NCBI RefSeq assembly: GCF_035582795.1
Contig: NC_134367.1
Location: 121,732,562-121,796,561 of the forward strand
Reading direction: 5' to 3'
Source: Mycteria americana
Taxonomy: Eukaryota; Chordata; Aves; Ciconiiformes; Ciconiidae
Length of the DNA: 64,000 nucleotides
The position numbers were made by a program, and so were the translations under genes. Positions 46,401-60,868 of the stretch are shown here, piece by piece; position 1 is the stretch's first letter; the number at the start of each line of letters is the position of its first letter. The notes below the pieces were generated by a model. The model saw only the letters and a list, made by a program, of their open reading frames with translations, did not search any database and was not told where the DNA came from.

Positions 46401-48007
46401 TCCTTCCGCTTGGGACAGACAGAGCAAGAAAAGGAGGACTCAGCTAGCAAGAATCAAAACCCCTGCCCAAGTCCAGCATGTTTTCAAAGCAGCGATGGGT
46501 TAGGAGGAGAACGAGCAGCTTTCCATCCCTTCCTACAATCTCCTCCCCCTGAAAAAACACAGACTCTGTCCTAAAGACATACCAATGCTCCTTCTGCAAC
46601 ACTCTATTTAAAGGAGAAATTTTTAAATGGCTCAGGGACTAGGAGAGTTTTGAAGTTTGTCAGGCTCTGCGAGGAATGTATAAAAATATTCACTGCACAA
46701 AGCAAACCTTTTTCCCCATGGTAAAGAACACAGACCATTTGGGTGGCCACGCTCCGTTCCTTGAGCTTGATCATTAATTATTATTGTCAGGCTATGTGGG
46801 CAGGCATTTTGAATGAACCCAATTGAGCCCATTTGCATCCAAGATTGAGGTGCTGGTAGTTAAGACATTTTTTTAAGCTGATTAGTAAGAGCTATGGGAT
46901 GATCACTAGTAAACACAACGATAACTTCGCTACGTCATTTTCCAGGAAGCTTAGAAATGATTCAAGGTTTCCTGTATGTATGACTGTCAAGCTTTCACAT
47001 CTCACTCGATCTTCATGTAGCTTGGTTCAGAGCTTGTCCTTTTAAAAGATAAAATAGTCAGGCAACTCCCAATTTCACCTACTAGCTTTTCAGCACAGCT
47101 TTCACTTTCCTTTTCCCCAGAAATGCTCTCTGAAGCAAGTTTAACTATTAAATCAGCCAAGCAGGATGCCAGCCTAAGCAAGGAGGTTTTATTTCCCAAA
47201 ATAGGGGGCTCAAATGAGCACCTCTAGACTCTCAGCTTTATAGAGTTTTATTTTATCCCTTTCTCCTCTGGCATGCAAATGGGAATTGTAAAAACATTTT
47301 CCTCTAGTTTCCATAAATCACTTTATTCATTCTAAGCAAAGCAAGGAAGTTGTATCTTTTTAGACCAACTGATAGAGTTGGTAAAAACAGATGGGCTTCA
47401 GATTTGCAAGCCTTTCTCTCGATCTCCAAAAAGGAACTTTATAGTTTCTGACCACCACATCTTAAGAAAACGTTGCCTGTTTGTTCTTTACTGTTCAAAC
47501 CATCTCTTCCCTCCTTCAACCAACAGTTTCATACCTACATTAAAGAGATCAATTTTGTACATCTTAAGATACTGAACAACATTAGAAAAAAAAAGCAAGC
47601 TGTACAATGCCAACATTTAATCTGGTTCAGTTCTGTTAATCTCAAAAACTTTGCTCCTAGCCCTTCTAGCCAAAGCTCCTGCTGGGAAAATGAAAATGCC
47701 AAACTTACAGATTGGGTTGGCCAAAGATCAGTACAAAATGAGATATACTCGCACTCTCCCAAGTGTCAGAAGACAGAATTGGCCTACCAAGTCATTTAGC
47801 CGTAATGGGGACAGCCAGACAACAGCAACCCACCAAAACCCAAGACTGGACAGGCAGTGACAAAGGGTCACGTCCATGGAGGGTCTTTTGTGCATCTATT
47901 TTGGCTGAGCAGCAATCCCAGCCAGACGTATTTCTGCTGCATTTCCATGTGTCTGCCAGCAAACATCATTCTGGGGCCAAGCATTAAGAGTTGAGATGGG
48001 ACGTCGC

Positions 48008-48033
48008 TTTGTTTTTGTTTTTGTTTTTGTTTT
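48008..48033. repeat. (GTTTTT)n microsatellite
   Basis: About four copies of a GTTTTT hexamer in the SERTAD2 intron. Confidence 0.85.
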
Positions 48034-50704
48034 AATAAAGGGTGTTGCAGGGTTTTGCTATGCAAGTTAGTTTTCAATGTTACTTAGGTATGTGGAACCA
48101 GAAAGCTGAAAAAAGGCAATGGAAAAACTGCATTTATCCAGGGATTGGGGCGCGGGTAGTTACTTGGAGATCTTCCCCAATATTATCCACCAGTTGGCTC
48201 CAGCTCTGGAAGACCCAGACCCAAAAGCTGAACCATTGTTGCTGAGAAAGATTCAACTTGCTTTTTTGCCCATTTAGGGTGATTGCACGCGCCTCAGAGC
48301 CAGAGAAATCCCAGCATTGTTTGGGACTTGGCTTTTCTTAATTGAAAAACAAAAGTAATATATTTTTTTTTCATTTGCATGTCATTTAGCTTCCTTTTAT
48401 TGGCTCTGCATGCTCTTCAGACAGAGCTGGAAAAAAATGCAGTTGGGGCTCAGCAGAAGAGATAATCAGCCTGGAGCGGGTGGTTCTCTGGAGTCAACCA
48501 TCATCGATTAAATACAGAAAAGCTTGTGTAATGCCTGACTATGTCTCTGACCCCACTTAGGGACAAATCCTTCGCTCTCCAGAGGACAGAGGTATGCGCA
48601 CATTGTGAGAGAAGTATTGTATTTATTGATTGTACTTAGGACATTATACCTTGTCACTGCTGGACTATTTCTAAAGTCTTTAATAATTGGGAGTTTGGCA
48701 CAGAGAAGCTCTGGATATATAAAAATGGAGGGGAATAAGTGATTTGGTTATCTCACCAATAAAAAAAATACCCTTTAATGTTAATTCTCAAAGGCTTTTA
48801 ACAGTTCAGTTTAAAACGTCTCCCAAGACTGAGGGCTTTTCTTGGAAAACAATTCCACAACCCACTAGTCTCTCCCCACTCATCAAGGCAGACAGGAAGA
48901 GAAAAAAAGAAAGAGGAATCGAACACCAAGAGGGACAGCGGAAAGAGATCTTTAAGAAGTTACATTTCCACTAACATATTTACGCCACCATTTCAGTTGG
49001 TCTAGGGGATGAACAGCTTAATACAGCGAGGTTCACTTTTAGAACAAATGCCACGTTGCTCAAAACGGTAAAAGCATCTAACCCCAGAGTCCACAGGCAA
49101 CCATTCCTCCCCACGCAGCCAAAAGCCAAAGAAGAGATGTGAACAGCAGCGGCTCATACAAAAAGTGGAGTTTAAAGCAGGGGCAGTTACTTTCTGAAAT
49201 CTTGGGTAATTAAAAACGGGGGGGGACGGGACGACACAGACACACAAAGAAAAAGGCAACTTGGGGCAATTAAAATAAAACACTACACACACACACGCGC
49301 ACAGAAAAAAAAAAGCCACAAAAGCCCCTGATAAAAGCCCCCCAAACTGTAAAGAGAGTAATGAATTTGCACATTTCAGTCCCAAAACAAAGTTTCCAAA
49401 CCTCAGGTGTAAATGAACCTCACCAGGGCTTCTCGGAGTCTCTATCCAGTAAATTACGCAAGCACTTTCTGTGTCACTTCTGGCACATGAAATATTATTT
49501 TCCTCTCCTCCATCCTTCACTCCTCATCCTTGAGGGTTCCATTGGCTGTACCCTGGCCCAACGGTAGTCAATGAGTGTTTTGTTACTGACTTCAGCAGGA
49601 TCAGGATTTGGCATAGATAGCTGCAGGACCAAAATAAAAAGGCCTTTTGTGCCAATTGGGTTCAACTGGCAAGAGGAGGGCTAGATCCTCTGAGCTAGCA
49701 GAGGCAGGCTGGGCTGCCACAAGGCATTTCAGTGCTGCTGGATCCAGCCTGAGGGACCACCTGAACTTGTAACCAGTCCCCATGACTTCAAAGCATCTGT
49801 CCCCTAGAGCTAGGGAGGCAAACAGGTAAACCTCTCTCTCCCTGTCCCTGTTTCCACATCCCCAAGGCCATGGCAGAGAGAGGGAGAGCGGCCGTGTCTT
49901 GGGAAGACCCCCTCGGGGCAGGACCATGGGCTCACACATTGCAGAACGATGCTCCTTGGCCTGCAGGATCCTGGCAAAGCAGAGCAAACCTGCCCTGGCA
50001 GCTGGGAGCCAGCTTGCCCTCCAAGAGTACAGGCATCCTCCTCTCATACAAAGTTGGAACGGAAGAGAAACAGTGGAGGGGACTGCCAGTATAAATCTGG
50101 CACCCTCTCCCAGCCTCGCTAAAAACAAGGGAGAAAGCTGAACAGCCCAGGTGTTGAGGTTTAACTCCAGGACTGGAGCAAATAAGCAACATGGACTTTC
50201 AGAGGCAACAGCCACCATGTGATGAAAATCACCCCTCCTTGAAGATTTCATCTGTTGACACCAGGGTCTTTAAATCCTGGCACAGCAGCATCCCCAGGAG
50301 CTAGTACAGCATGTACCATGCAGTAACGCACGGCTACGTTCAATATGCTGCAGCTGGCTCGCAATTTGTACACTGACTGGTGGTGTGGGTTTTGGGGTTT
50401 TTGGGGGGTTTTTTTTTGTTTTTTTTTGCAAGGCTGCTTCTCAGGATCTGATGCAGATTTTACTTGTTCAAGTGTAATGCGTCCATGTTGCCTGGCTAGA
50501 GAGGACTCCCGACAACCGCTGCCTGGTAAGAATTGGGTGTCATGTCACACGTGAGTTAGAAAACAAAACCCCCAACCCTAGACAAGAGGTACACAGGGAA
50601 CGGAGCTGTGATGGGGTTTCTGTCCTCTCCAGACCCAGTGCTCAGACGTTCCCCATTTACAAGGTTTGTTTTCCCCAACACATTTTACATTGATTCTGGC
50701 TGCC

Positions 50705-50723
50705 TTTTTTTTTTTTTTTTTTT
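50705..50723. repeat. T19 homopolymer
   Basis: A 19-base T run in the SERTAD2 intron. It is simple sequence only. Confidence 0.9.
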
Positions 50724-53700
50724 AAACTGAGTGAGGTTTAATAAGCACTTACAAAACTCTCCTTTAGAGCTGTATCAAAAAATCAGCCTCCTGGGTAGGT
50801 CTGTGCTTCCAGAGAGTACAGGGAATTGTTTTTATGTTTGCAAGCCTTCACTGTAGGGCTGTCGGTGCCAGCAGTAACTGTAAGTGGCAGGTATTTCTCA
50901 CGTATATTTTATAGGGACCTAACTCTTCCCGTCTCCTGTGGTGGATGGGTGAACCTCGGCTCTTCCAGAAGAAGCAGAAGCAAGCAAAGCTGCTCAGCAC
51001 CCCACTCCTGCCTTTAGCAAGAAAGGCAGCTTCCCTCTGCCTACAGAAACAGAGCCTTAGCCCCCCACTTTAGGAACCCATGAGTGAAGATTGGGGGAGA
51101 GCAGTTAGCAAGCTGAGTGACAGGGGTCTTTTCCAGTCTCAGGTTAAAATCAAAATAAGAAGGGAAAGTATAGTGGGTGACTTTCAGAGGCTAATCTAAG
51201 CAGGAATTAGTTAGGGACTGTGCAAGGAAACCTCCTGGCAAACAGGAGACAAGACACCAGAGGAAGCTCAGACTCATTTGAGGAGCATCTCAAGTCATGC
51301 AGCTCTCGTGGGGATTGGCTTTGGTACTCGGAGCCTGAAGTTCCCAGGCCCCCTGAAGGAGTGTCCATGTTAATCAGAAGGTAAGGTGAAGCCTTCCCTA
51401 GCAAATAAGCAATGCAATTATAAAGCCAGTCAATAGTGTAACACCAGCCAACGTGTTCCAGCGATATTTTGAAACTGTAATCTGATCCTACTGTTTCCAT
51501 CCTCGTGCCTTGCCTGCTCTCCCTTGTTGCATACTGTACTATTTGAGGCCCAGAGGGCAAAGCAAGCTCTTGCTGTTTGTTAATGATCAGAAACTGCGTT
51601 TCGAGTGAGAGCTCTACGTGTGCCGCCCACACTACTTTCTTGATAGTTTCTTAAACTTGCAGCCCGCTGAAGCCCTGCTAGAAGGCTCTCTGAAAAACAA
51701 AAGCAAGCAAAACAACCAAAAACACAAATACAAACTCCACTTCTGCCTTCAGTTTCCAGCTCCTTTTTACCATGCTAAAAAAAGGCAAAGCCGCAGTCTA
51801 AGGCAATCTCCTACTCTGTAGTGTGTTAAGTCTTGCAGGAAACATATGCTTCTATTAAATTGGAAACAGTTTCTAATGCTGTCAGTTTGCTAAGTGTAAC
51901 ATGTTCCCTTGGAAGAAGTGGAGCAGTTTTAATGTTTTTGACTAACTGCACACACCAAACAGAGTATGTCTGATAAAGCTGGAATGGGCTCCAATAAATA
52001 TAGCTTAGAATAAATTACTGGCTCATTAAGTAATTGTTTGGGAAAAGGAGAGCAGGTTTTCTAGATTATAGCCATGTTATTAAGGGTGTTTATAATATTA
52101 GGAATTCTATCAGGGTAGCAGAATGTAATGCAAGTTTAAATCAGATGAGCACTTGTTAGCTTGTTAAACCATTAAAGACTACCCCGGCAGCATTAGAAGG
52201 TGAACAAGACTGCACAGGTTCTGTGCGTGGAAAGCTAGCTAGGCGTATTTCAAACCAGCTGCGAGGCTGAAGTCAAGAGCAACAGCTCTGAGCAACTCTG
52301 ACAACTTATTTTCAGTACAAAGCAAGAAGGGAGATACAGCTTTGTAACATACCGGGGCCAGAAAACATTTATTCAAAATAGGTTTTATTCATGTACAGGA
52401 AGGCAGTTGTCTTTACTGGAAAAAAGAACAGGTTTGGATTGCCCAGAAGTAATTTCTATTTCAAAGGTCTCACACACCCAAAATGTCAGTTCTCACATGT
52501 CCTGCTTCAGACAGGACTTCCCACCAGCATCCTTACAACAGCACCCAGCAGATGCAAACAAGACCCCAGCCTGCCCTTTTTTGGTCTTGCCTTTCACTGG
52601 AAGTTTTATGAAACAAGCTTTCTACGATTGCTAATGCCACCTCAGCTGTTCAAGGCCTGGCACAGACACAGCCCCGCTGACCACCAACCCCAGCACTACC
52701 TGCTTTGAGCCAGACCGGGGTGGAGGATTCCTCCCTTCCCACTACCGGGAGCTGTTTTGTTAGGGTTAGTCACTGGGGGGAAGAGAGATTTTTAGCAAGA
52801 TGGCAAAGCTGTCCTCTCCTCGGGTCACCTCTGTGTTGAATCCTCTTTACATCCAGGATGGCTGCATGCACCATCTACTCCCAAGAGCACCCGTGCCACC
52901 ACACAGGAGCCTCCTCACTGGGGATCAGCTTGGCTGAGACTCTGCTTCAAAGAGCCACCCAAAAGAGCTGGGCCAAGGTTATTCTGAAATTCGGGTCTCC
53001 ACGTGGCAGCGTTAAGGAAGCAACCAGGCCTGCCAAGCATGAATCAAATTACACTGTGCTGTGTACACACGGGCTGAGCAACTCTGCTGCCAGTATCAAA
53101 AGCGCAAGGACTAGGAACTGCATTACACACCTGGGCATCAGTAGCAGGAAATCAGAGCTGCAGTAAATAAAACCAGGCACAGCGCTAGGCCAGCTCCTCG
53201 GTCTTTACTACGCGACTAGCTGATTATTCAGCAGACTCTGCTTGTTGTCACCTGAAAAATATTCAAGGGCTTCTACGCACAAGGCTCCCCAGGATCAGCC
53301 AAGAAGCTGCCCCTGCTCCACATCACGGTTTCTTTTCACAAGTCCGGCACTCCACTCTGCTTTGCCTGGAAGCAGGAGATGTTGGTCCCGTGAGCAGGAC
53401 CACAGCACGATGAAATCTCCCTGCCAGCAGGCAAGGAGCCACGCCAGAGCCGGTGCACACAGCTCCGCACTGGGAGAACCAGGGCCATAATCTCTTCAAG
53501 CGGTGGAGCTGCAGTAATTAAGATGGCTGTGTACCACTTCAGGACCCAATTCAGCCAAGGGCTGACTGCCTTCCATTTCTTCCCACTGCAGAGCCAGCAG
53601 GCATCGGCACAGCGAAAGCACTGGCTAAGAAGAGGCACCTTACTTGTAAATTAAATTCAAAACACTCTGAAAGAGCTAGCACGGCCACCAGAAAGTGATA

Positions 53701-56700
53701 CAGGCTAGCAAACACACACTCCCTTTTCACTGCTAAAATTACAGCCTGTAATGACAAGATGCTACTGGTCAGACTCTAAGGGAGAATGATGAAATAGCAA
53801 GACCAGCTATACATCCCTCCTCCCCTGCAATGTCGCTCTGAACAATAGATTACAGCAACGTTGTGTTATATTGTACAAGACATCTCTATTGGCACACGCA
53901 TGTCATGGTCTAGCCGATATTTTTAGCATATGTAGGGACTGAGTATTGTAGACCAATCTTCATCGGATGTGTGTAATTCCTACAAAGGTTAATGAGAATT
54001 GTGTGTGCATCCAAGAGAGACGAGACCCCTTTGTGTATAATAAGAGAGAGTTTCTCGCATACGTATAATTACTTGGATTGAATCCTTGCTTTCAAGTGTA
54101 TCATAGCATCTTTTCCCCAAAGATACCTTGTTTTTCCCCCTTGTCATAAACCCTTAATAAACGCATGGGGGAAAAAATACCCACATTACTGTGGAAAGAA
54201 CTGAATGGTTTGCCAAAAAGTAGGTTATTGCTTTGAAAACAGTGTTGAATAAATTATCACAGTCAAACTGAAAAGCAGTGAATGGCAGGGGGGAAGAAGA
54301 GGAGAGAAAAAAAAAACCACCTCTAAAGACATGTATACTGCAAAATGCAACATACATCCCCAGCAATGACAAGTCATCAAGGCCTGCAGATTTTATTTGC
54401 TAACCAGTTTCTCACTACTGAAAGTTAAAAGAGGATAAAAGAACGGTGTTTCCCTGGCATTTTTTAAAGTAGCTATATGGCATACGGCATTCAACATTTT
54501 TGCTTAAATGAAATGAACACAGCCCTGCAAACAAGTATATTCTGTGAAAATGCACCCACTCACCCCCAAGTTTCTCCTAAAGAGGTGGAAAAGCTGTTGG
54601 ACATTTCTCCACAACCAGTGAAAAAAAAAAAAAAAGAGAAAAAAGAAATAAGGTAGTTAAAGTTCAACATGAAAGTTTGCTAAGACGGTGTTAAGTGATG
54701 TTAGACAAGATGATAACTGTCGGCCTTTCAGTCCAGTGTACTAAAGCTCCTGCATTTGTTGAAATACAGCATGTGTTTTCACATCCAACGAAGGAGCCTT
54801 CTGAAAACTGATAAAGGGAACTTTGGCCAGCCTTGAACTATTCTCAACCTGTAACAGCTATGAGTTAGAGACAAAAGAGATCCCATTTTTCATGGCACTT
54901 GCTTGATTTCACAATAAAAACTATTACACCAAAGCGATACCCTTTAAAACAGCCACCATAGGATCCACGTAACTTTTATGTGTAGGAATTTAAACATTCT
55001 CAAATAAATCATTTAAACTTATATGGGGACACCCTTTTAATAGCATATTTTAACAACATGTGTATTAAACCTGTATTTCGAAGCAGGCTTAGTACAGGTC
55101 AATTAACATGGAACAAACAAACTTAACCACAAACTAAGTCTTTGGAAATTGGGAGCAGAAAATATAGAAGGAGAAGAGATCAGGAAACTGAAACTAAATG
55201 TCCTAAACTTCATTTCATATTCAGTCAGGCACAACCCATTCAATTCACCCAAGACAGTATTACACTGATTTTACCCACAATTAAAAAAACTCCGCATCAG
55301 ACCACATATGTATCACGTATGTTCCACTGCCAGTGAGGGGAGGCACAGCAGCAACAGGAAGCTTTACACTGTATGTTACACACAGAAAATATTCTCTCTC
55401 TTCTATTCGTTAGCAAGTTATTTCTGGAATACTTTAGATAGGGGAGGAAAGGGGAAGGGTTGTTTAGAAGAGCCAATTTTGCCAAACAGATGGAGTCGGA
55501 GGGTAAGGGAGACCGTGAGCTAGATCACAGGAGGGTAACCTAAGCAGGTTATCGTACCCCTGGGACAGCCAGCATGAAAGTAGTCCTGGTCAAAATCCCT
55601 TCGACCACAGCACAGACTAATAAAGTGTAAGTCCCTCCTCCTACACAGGACTGGCAAAGGCACAAGAACCGACTGGCAACAGATCATGCTATATGAAAAA
55701 TGCTTAAATACAGTTGCTTCTCTCTCACATGCACACACACACACATGCACAGAATGATAAGAAAGCAAAATGTTACCACTGTTTAAAAAAGCACTGTGGT
55801 TTGTGCATGAACGCCAGTCTCCTATCTTGATGAAAAATATATTTTAAAAATATGCAAATGATATGCATGCACGTGTACGTGTATCTATTAAAAGCTTCTT
55901 CCAAGGGTGAAAGAGTGCCTGTAAAAACACATGAAAAGTAAAGAGTTCGTGGAGGCACCGGAAGATGATGATGTATTTCTGAATTAGGTTTTAAAACTTC
56001 ATTTTGCAGCTACCTGAAGTTAAGACAAAGCTGCCTTTAGGCATCTCAAACTAGTCAGACCTGCTGTAGCAGTTGCACTGTCTGCTTCAAATATGCCCTC
56101 CACGCTCCTTTCAACCTCCACCCCAACATATATCCGCATAGTTTACCTCCAGTCATGGGTGGTTCTTTCTATAGTGCAGTTCACTCAACCTTATTGCCTG
56201 CCTGGCACGACAGGAGTTTTTAAGAGACTAATGTTACAGGCTACTATAAGAAACTGTAAGAAAACAGCCGATAATTGTCACGTTTCCATTAAAGGTGAGC
56301 GTGGCTCAAACAGCACAAGGGTTTCCTGGGGGGATTGAAAATCTGGGATAAAGAAAACAGTTCTATTCGTTACAGATCATCCAAGCAAATTTTAGGGCGA
56401 GTTTAGATCCTTCCACCAACTCAGGGTTCCTTTGAAAAGGGAACTTATATCTTCTGCTACTTCCATATACCGCCCAGTTTTAAAAATAACATTAAAGAAA
56501 ACAACCCACATTTGCACTTTTCTCTTTGTATTCTACTATATTAAGAATACAATTTTTATTCTAACTTCAGTGGAAGCAGAAGCTGTCAGATGAAATCCAA
56601 TGTATCTTACTGGTGTGAAAGCAAAGTAAACAGGCTTTGGCTCCTAATAATTACACAGACTGAGACTCATGTCATTCAACGCCACTTAAAACTCAATTCC

Positions 56701-59700
56701 AGAGCAATGTTAATGAGAAATTCCTCTTTAAGCCCACTGCTCCTCAAAACACTGATCATGTTATATAGGTTGGGAACTTCAGATGTTCTATGGCAACACC
56801 TATGGTTTTATGTACCAAGCAAAGCAGAGTACTGAACCTGGCCCCTTATTTGGAAGAATAATGGTTTGAACTCACCTAACGCAGGATTGAGCATGGTTTT
56901 AGTATCACTGCAGCAGCCTGAATCCACAGTCACTCTGATGTGGTGGTGGCTGCTGTCTCACTTGAGCTAGCTGAGCCTCCACCCTCAAAGAAGGGACATG
57001 TGAAAACCAAAAACTTACTTTCTGGTGACTTGACAGCTTCTTCGGTCCTTTCAAACCACCTTGCTCCTCATCATGACTTAGAGCCATTTCTGAAAACCAA
57101 TGAGGCTGTACCGCCAGCTGCCCAATGCCCCTGGAGACCAGCCCCACTCTCCCTTGAAAATGCCCCTCAAATCAGCTCTTCCCCACCCAAGAATTCCCCT
57201 TGCACCAGAGGAATCCCCCAGCTGCAGGTCTAGGGCGTCTTCACAGCTCCTCCTGGCCACTTTGCAATGACACCGAGCATCTGACACATTCATCAGGAGC
57301 CATCAGTGAAGTAAACGTCACCGTGCAGTTTCTATTCTGCACAATGACACACCGTTTAATACTCATACAGCCATGAGATGGAGGGCAGGGACCCTGCTAT
57401 GATTGGTACTGTTCAGATGCAGGACACACAGACCTATTTCTTCCACAAAACCTCTGCCATCTCCCAGAAACACATTTGCTTTGGACTCTATTTTGCTCAG
57501 CTTCAGTTGAGTTCAGTTCAGAACACCCAACAGCAAAGTTAGCACCGCATTTACAGGGCTTTCCTTCCCCACTTGTGTTGAACAGTCAGCATTGTTATCT
57601 TATTTTTTGTTATAGTGTTTGCACTGGTAATGCTGAACAAACCTTAAGCCTCCACTACAGCAAACACAAAAACTGACTTTGTTTATAAAAGAATTAAAGA
57701 ACTAACACAAGTTGAGGGTCTCCATTTACAGAAAACAGGCACTTCTTCGTGACAGCACAGCTTCTCAGACTGATGGAAGTTTAGAAATAAAACAAGTGGC
57801 AGAAAACATGCAATTATATCCCCCTGAAGAAAATCAGCACCGTTCTCAGATTGGCCAATTCCATTTTCTACAAACTATTAATTAGCAAAAGATTCATCTA
57901 CACTGAAGATCTGTGCTTACTGCCAACCTGCTTACATTTAAGCTGGACCTTGCTCTCCCCTTTGGAACACTCCTGATCTTTGGACTTGGTAACTGAAAGC
58001 TGCCGTTTCTGGCACTGGTTTGTGCACGTGTGCATGTTCAGGAACCATTACAACTGGAGCTGTCTCCTCATGAGCCCATTACACATATAAAGCTGAGTTA
58101 AAAGGTGTCTCTCTTGCTACCCAGCCCTTATAAAAAGTAGATCACCAGAAGACTACTTACACTTTCAAAGTACTGCATTCTCCTTGCTTGACAGATTACA
58201 CTTTAAGATGTTACATAAAAGCAAAAATAGTCACAAGTATTTTGGATCACCTGTCTAGTGTTAGCACTGCCAGAGTTGAACTGTGCCAGGAGTGTTTCAT
58301 ATCAGTGTGAAAAGAGTCAGACTTCCTAAAAAAAATTTTTCACCTATGAATTATTTATTGGAAAAATAAAAGCACCTTGTATAAGTGACGGCAAAATCCT
58401 TCAAACTAGATATTGCATAAGATCTGTTGTACTTCATGGAAACTAAAAAAAATTTAGAATACGAAATTTGAGGTTTTCCCTCATATTAGAACATTATCTC
58501 AAACTCCTTGATGCCTCTCAGGCAGACAATTCAAGTGCTTGGATTATTTTTTCCAGCAAAACACTGAGAAGCTGTCATTATTTCATTTTTCCCATTAAAA
58601 AGAGCAGGTGTATAAAGGAATACTATTACAATTCTTAATAAATCAGCACCTACAGATGTTTTTAATGCTCTTTAAGACTGCTTCATCTATAGACAAAACC
58701 TGAAGTACCTACGGCTAGCAAGTTTCTTTTTGTTTGTTTTTAATCAGCTTCAGAGAAAAAGGAATCAGCTTGACATGAAAATCAAAGTGGTGTTTTAGTA
58801 TGCACAAAGTCTAGCTTCATTCGTTAGCAGTCCAATCCAGTTCCTGCAGAAAAGGAGTGGGTGGTTTTTGCTACCAACTTAAATGGAAGTAGGATCAGTC
58901 ACAAAAGGAGGAAGATCTACAGCTGTTACGTTAGATGCTGCAATACTTGCCTGGACAATGGAAGTATTCCCTAGAACATGCTCTCAGATACCTGTCTGAA
59001 AGCACAAACTGCTAATCGTCCTCCTATCTCTACCACCACCACTAGCTCATTATGTTAAATCAGATTCCAAAGATACCACCTTATTATGTCAAAATGTATG
59101 CATTTTAACTTCAAGCAGAAAGGGTTACTTTCAATTTACCCTGCTTAATCAACTGCTTAATTTCTACAGCAATGTAAGTACAAGCAGCAGCAACTTTTAA
59201 GAAAACACAACTCATTTCTACAGTTCGTTTTACCATGTGAAACCTTCCCATGCGTTTAGATGGAAACTGAGGTGCCTCTATCAATTTTGTACCCTGTGAG
59301 AAGCCCATAAGACACAGGCACCTTCATTTGTGCAGGTGAATCCCTAAAAAAAAAAAAAAATCAGAATAAAAAGGTAGTAAGTGTCATTTCAACTCACACA
59401 AATAGAAAATGTTTACTCCATTTGAGAGACACAAGCATAAAACTGATGTTAGGGGGCGGCCAAGCCCTCTACCACCATTGTTTGAGCAATAGCATATTCT
59501 ATGGTGGCCAAATCCAGCACCCACTGACAGCAGCGAGAGCCACCCTGCTGACTTCACCGGGCACTAGCTGAAAAAGCCTGGACTTTCCTGATCCTGAGAG
59601 CTTTGGACTTGTCTGAACACAGACTGCCACACGCAACAGCTCTGACGTTCTGTGCTGAAGTTCGGGTAAAGGGGCTGACAGCCCCCCCAGATGAAGATGA

Positions 59701-60617
59701 AATGGGCAGATTTGTTTTATTTTACACCGACAGCTGACCCGTAGCTGTAAATCAGCCACCAAAGGTCCCAGGGGACAGTACACGAACCCCTCCATAGATT
59801 TTCAACAAAAACGTCCCTGGATTTTCCAGCTGTGCTGCACAAAATGCAAGAAATGACAGCAGGTAACTGCACTCCTATTTTCACGCTTAAAGAGAACTTA
59901 CCCTTCCAGATCCTGACATACTGACATGAGTAAAGCAGCAAACACTATAAATGAAAGTGGCATTGCAAAAGGATTTTTTTCAAGCGTTCCCCCGCCCTGA
60001 AGGAAATCCCAATAAACAGTTTTTTCGCCATTGCTACCAAAAGATGAACCACTCTACTTCACAAAAGCCCCCCAAACGCCTGTGTCTCCGTGCTGGCGGT
60101 GCTCCCAAGGAAGACCCAAGCGCACTACTGCTCAGGGAAAAAGACACACTAATCCCCTGCCCTGCTGCCACCCTAACACCAACCCCTGGAAAGGTCCAGC
60201 CAGCGGGGCCAGGCGGGTCCTGCCCAGCCATATGTCAGCTTTGCTCCAGCGGAGTGAAAGTCTCCCCCAGGCCCTTTCAGCTCTCCTGGCACTACGGCCC
60301 GCACTCTTAGCGGTACCCTGAAGTCCCCGCTCTTGCTGGAAAACGGAGCAAGGCTGTCGCCTCCCGGCTCAAGAGGCTCCCCGGCGCATACGCTAACTTA
60401 CCGGGGTAAAGCCGGTTTCTTCGAGTCGGATGTAGCACGGCTCTTGAAAGCACAACCGCCCGCACTATCGGGGCCGGCACAGCAGCTCCGATCAAAAGTA
60501 AATTCCAACTAGACGCACGCACCTGCTTCGGCCCGGGATCTCCGTGCATCGACGAGGGAGGCAGGTATTTTAAGAGCAACTCCGCCGCTCTCCCTCCTCT
60601 GCTCATCTCAGCACGAT

Positions 60618-60629
60618 CCCCCCCCCCCC
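60618..60629. repeat. C12 homopolymer
   Basis: A C12 run inside the CpG island (minus-strand G12), just downstream of the proximal donor, within the first intron. Confidence 0.85.
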
Positions 60630-60807
60630 TTCCCCCTGAGGAGAGGGGGAGGACACCCGCCTCGAGCTCCTCTGCCCAGGCACAAATTTAAAGGTAGAGA
60701 TAAAACAAGCCCCGATGACTCGCAAAGCCGGGGCGGGGGGGTGGGGGGGTGTTGCGGCCCCCCGCTCCCCCCGAGCCGCTGCCCCGCAGCCCCCCAGCCC
60801 CACTCAC

Positions 60808-60812
60808 CACAT
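60808..60812 (-). other. Start-stop upstream ORF (AUG-UGA) spanning the SERTAD2 splice junction
   Basis: Exon 1 ends ...GCATGTG and exon 2 begins ATAT then ATG. The joined mRNA reads ATG TGA TAT ATG: an AUG followed at once by UGA, whose last base is the first base of exon 2 (43,466). It is in frame with the main start. It exists only when the 60,808 donor is used. Confidence 0.45.
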
Positions 60813-60829
60813 GCAGCTCCACCTGAGAA

Positions 60830-60838
60830 CTAACGCAT
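60830..60838 (-). other. Mini upstream ORF (2 codons plus stop) in SERTAD2 leader
   Basis: Minus strand ATG CGT TAG. The start context is weak (T at -3). It is the middle of three tiny upstream ORFs in the proposed proximal first exon. Confidence 0.45.
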
Positions 60839-60868
60839 GGAGGGGGGGGGAGGTCGCAAACTCTCGCC

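Larger units (their letters stand above)
43467..60807 (-). other. SERTAD2: SERTAD2 first intron, about 17.3 kb
   Basis: The intron runs from the acceptor at 43,467 to the nearer candidate donor at 60,807. I see no nested gene. The longest minus frames (49,601-50,251 and 49,002-49,520) have no recognised similarity. Simple sequence includes (GTTTTT)n at 48,008-48,033, a CA/CG run at 49,286-49,302 and T19 at 50,705-50,723. Several AT-rich stretches dense in homeodomain, octamer and GATA-like motifs (about 48,340-48,500, 51,840-52,190, 53,850-54,110) look like possible conserved enhancers, which cannot be confirmed without alignment. Confidence 0.75.

Noticed and set aside
49601..50251. 216-codon minus-strand frame
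   Set aside because: It lies inside the SERTAD2 intron, has no known similarity and shows low-complexity-like composition. It is probably chance.
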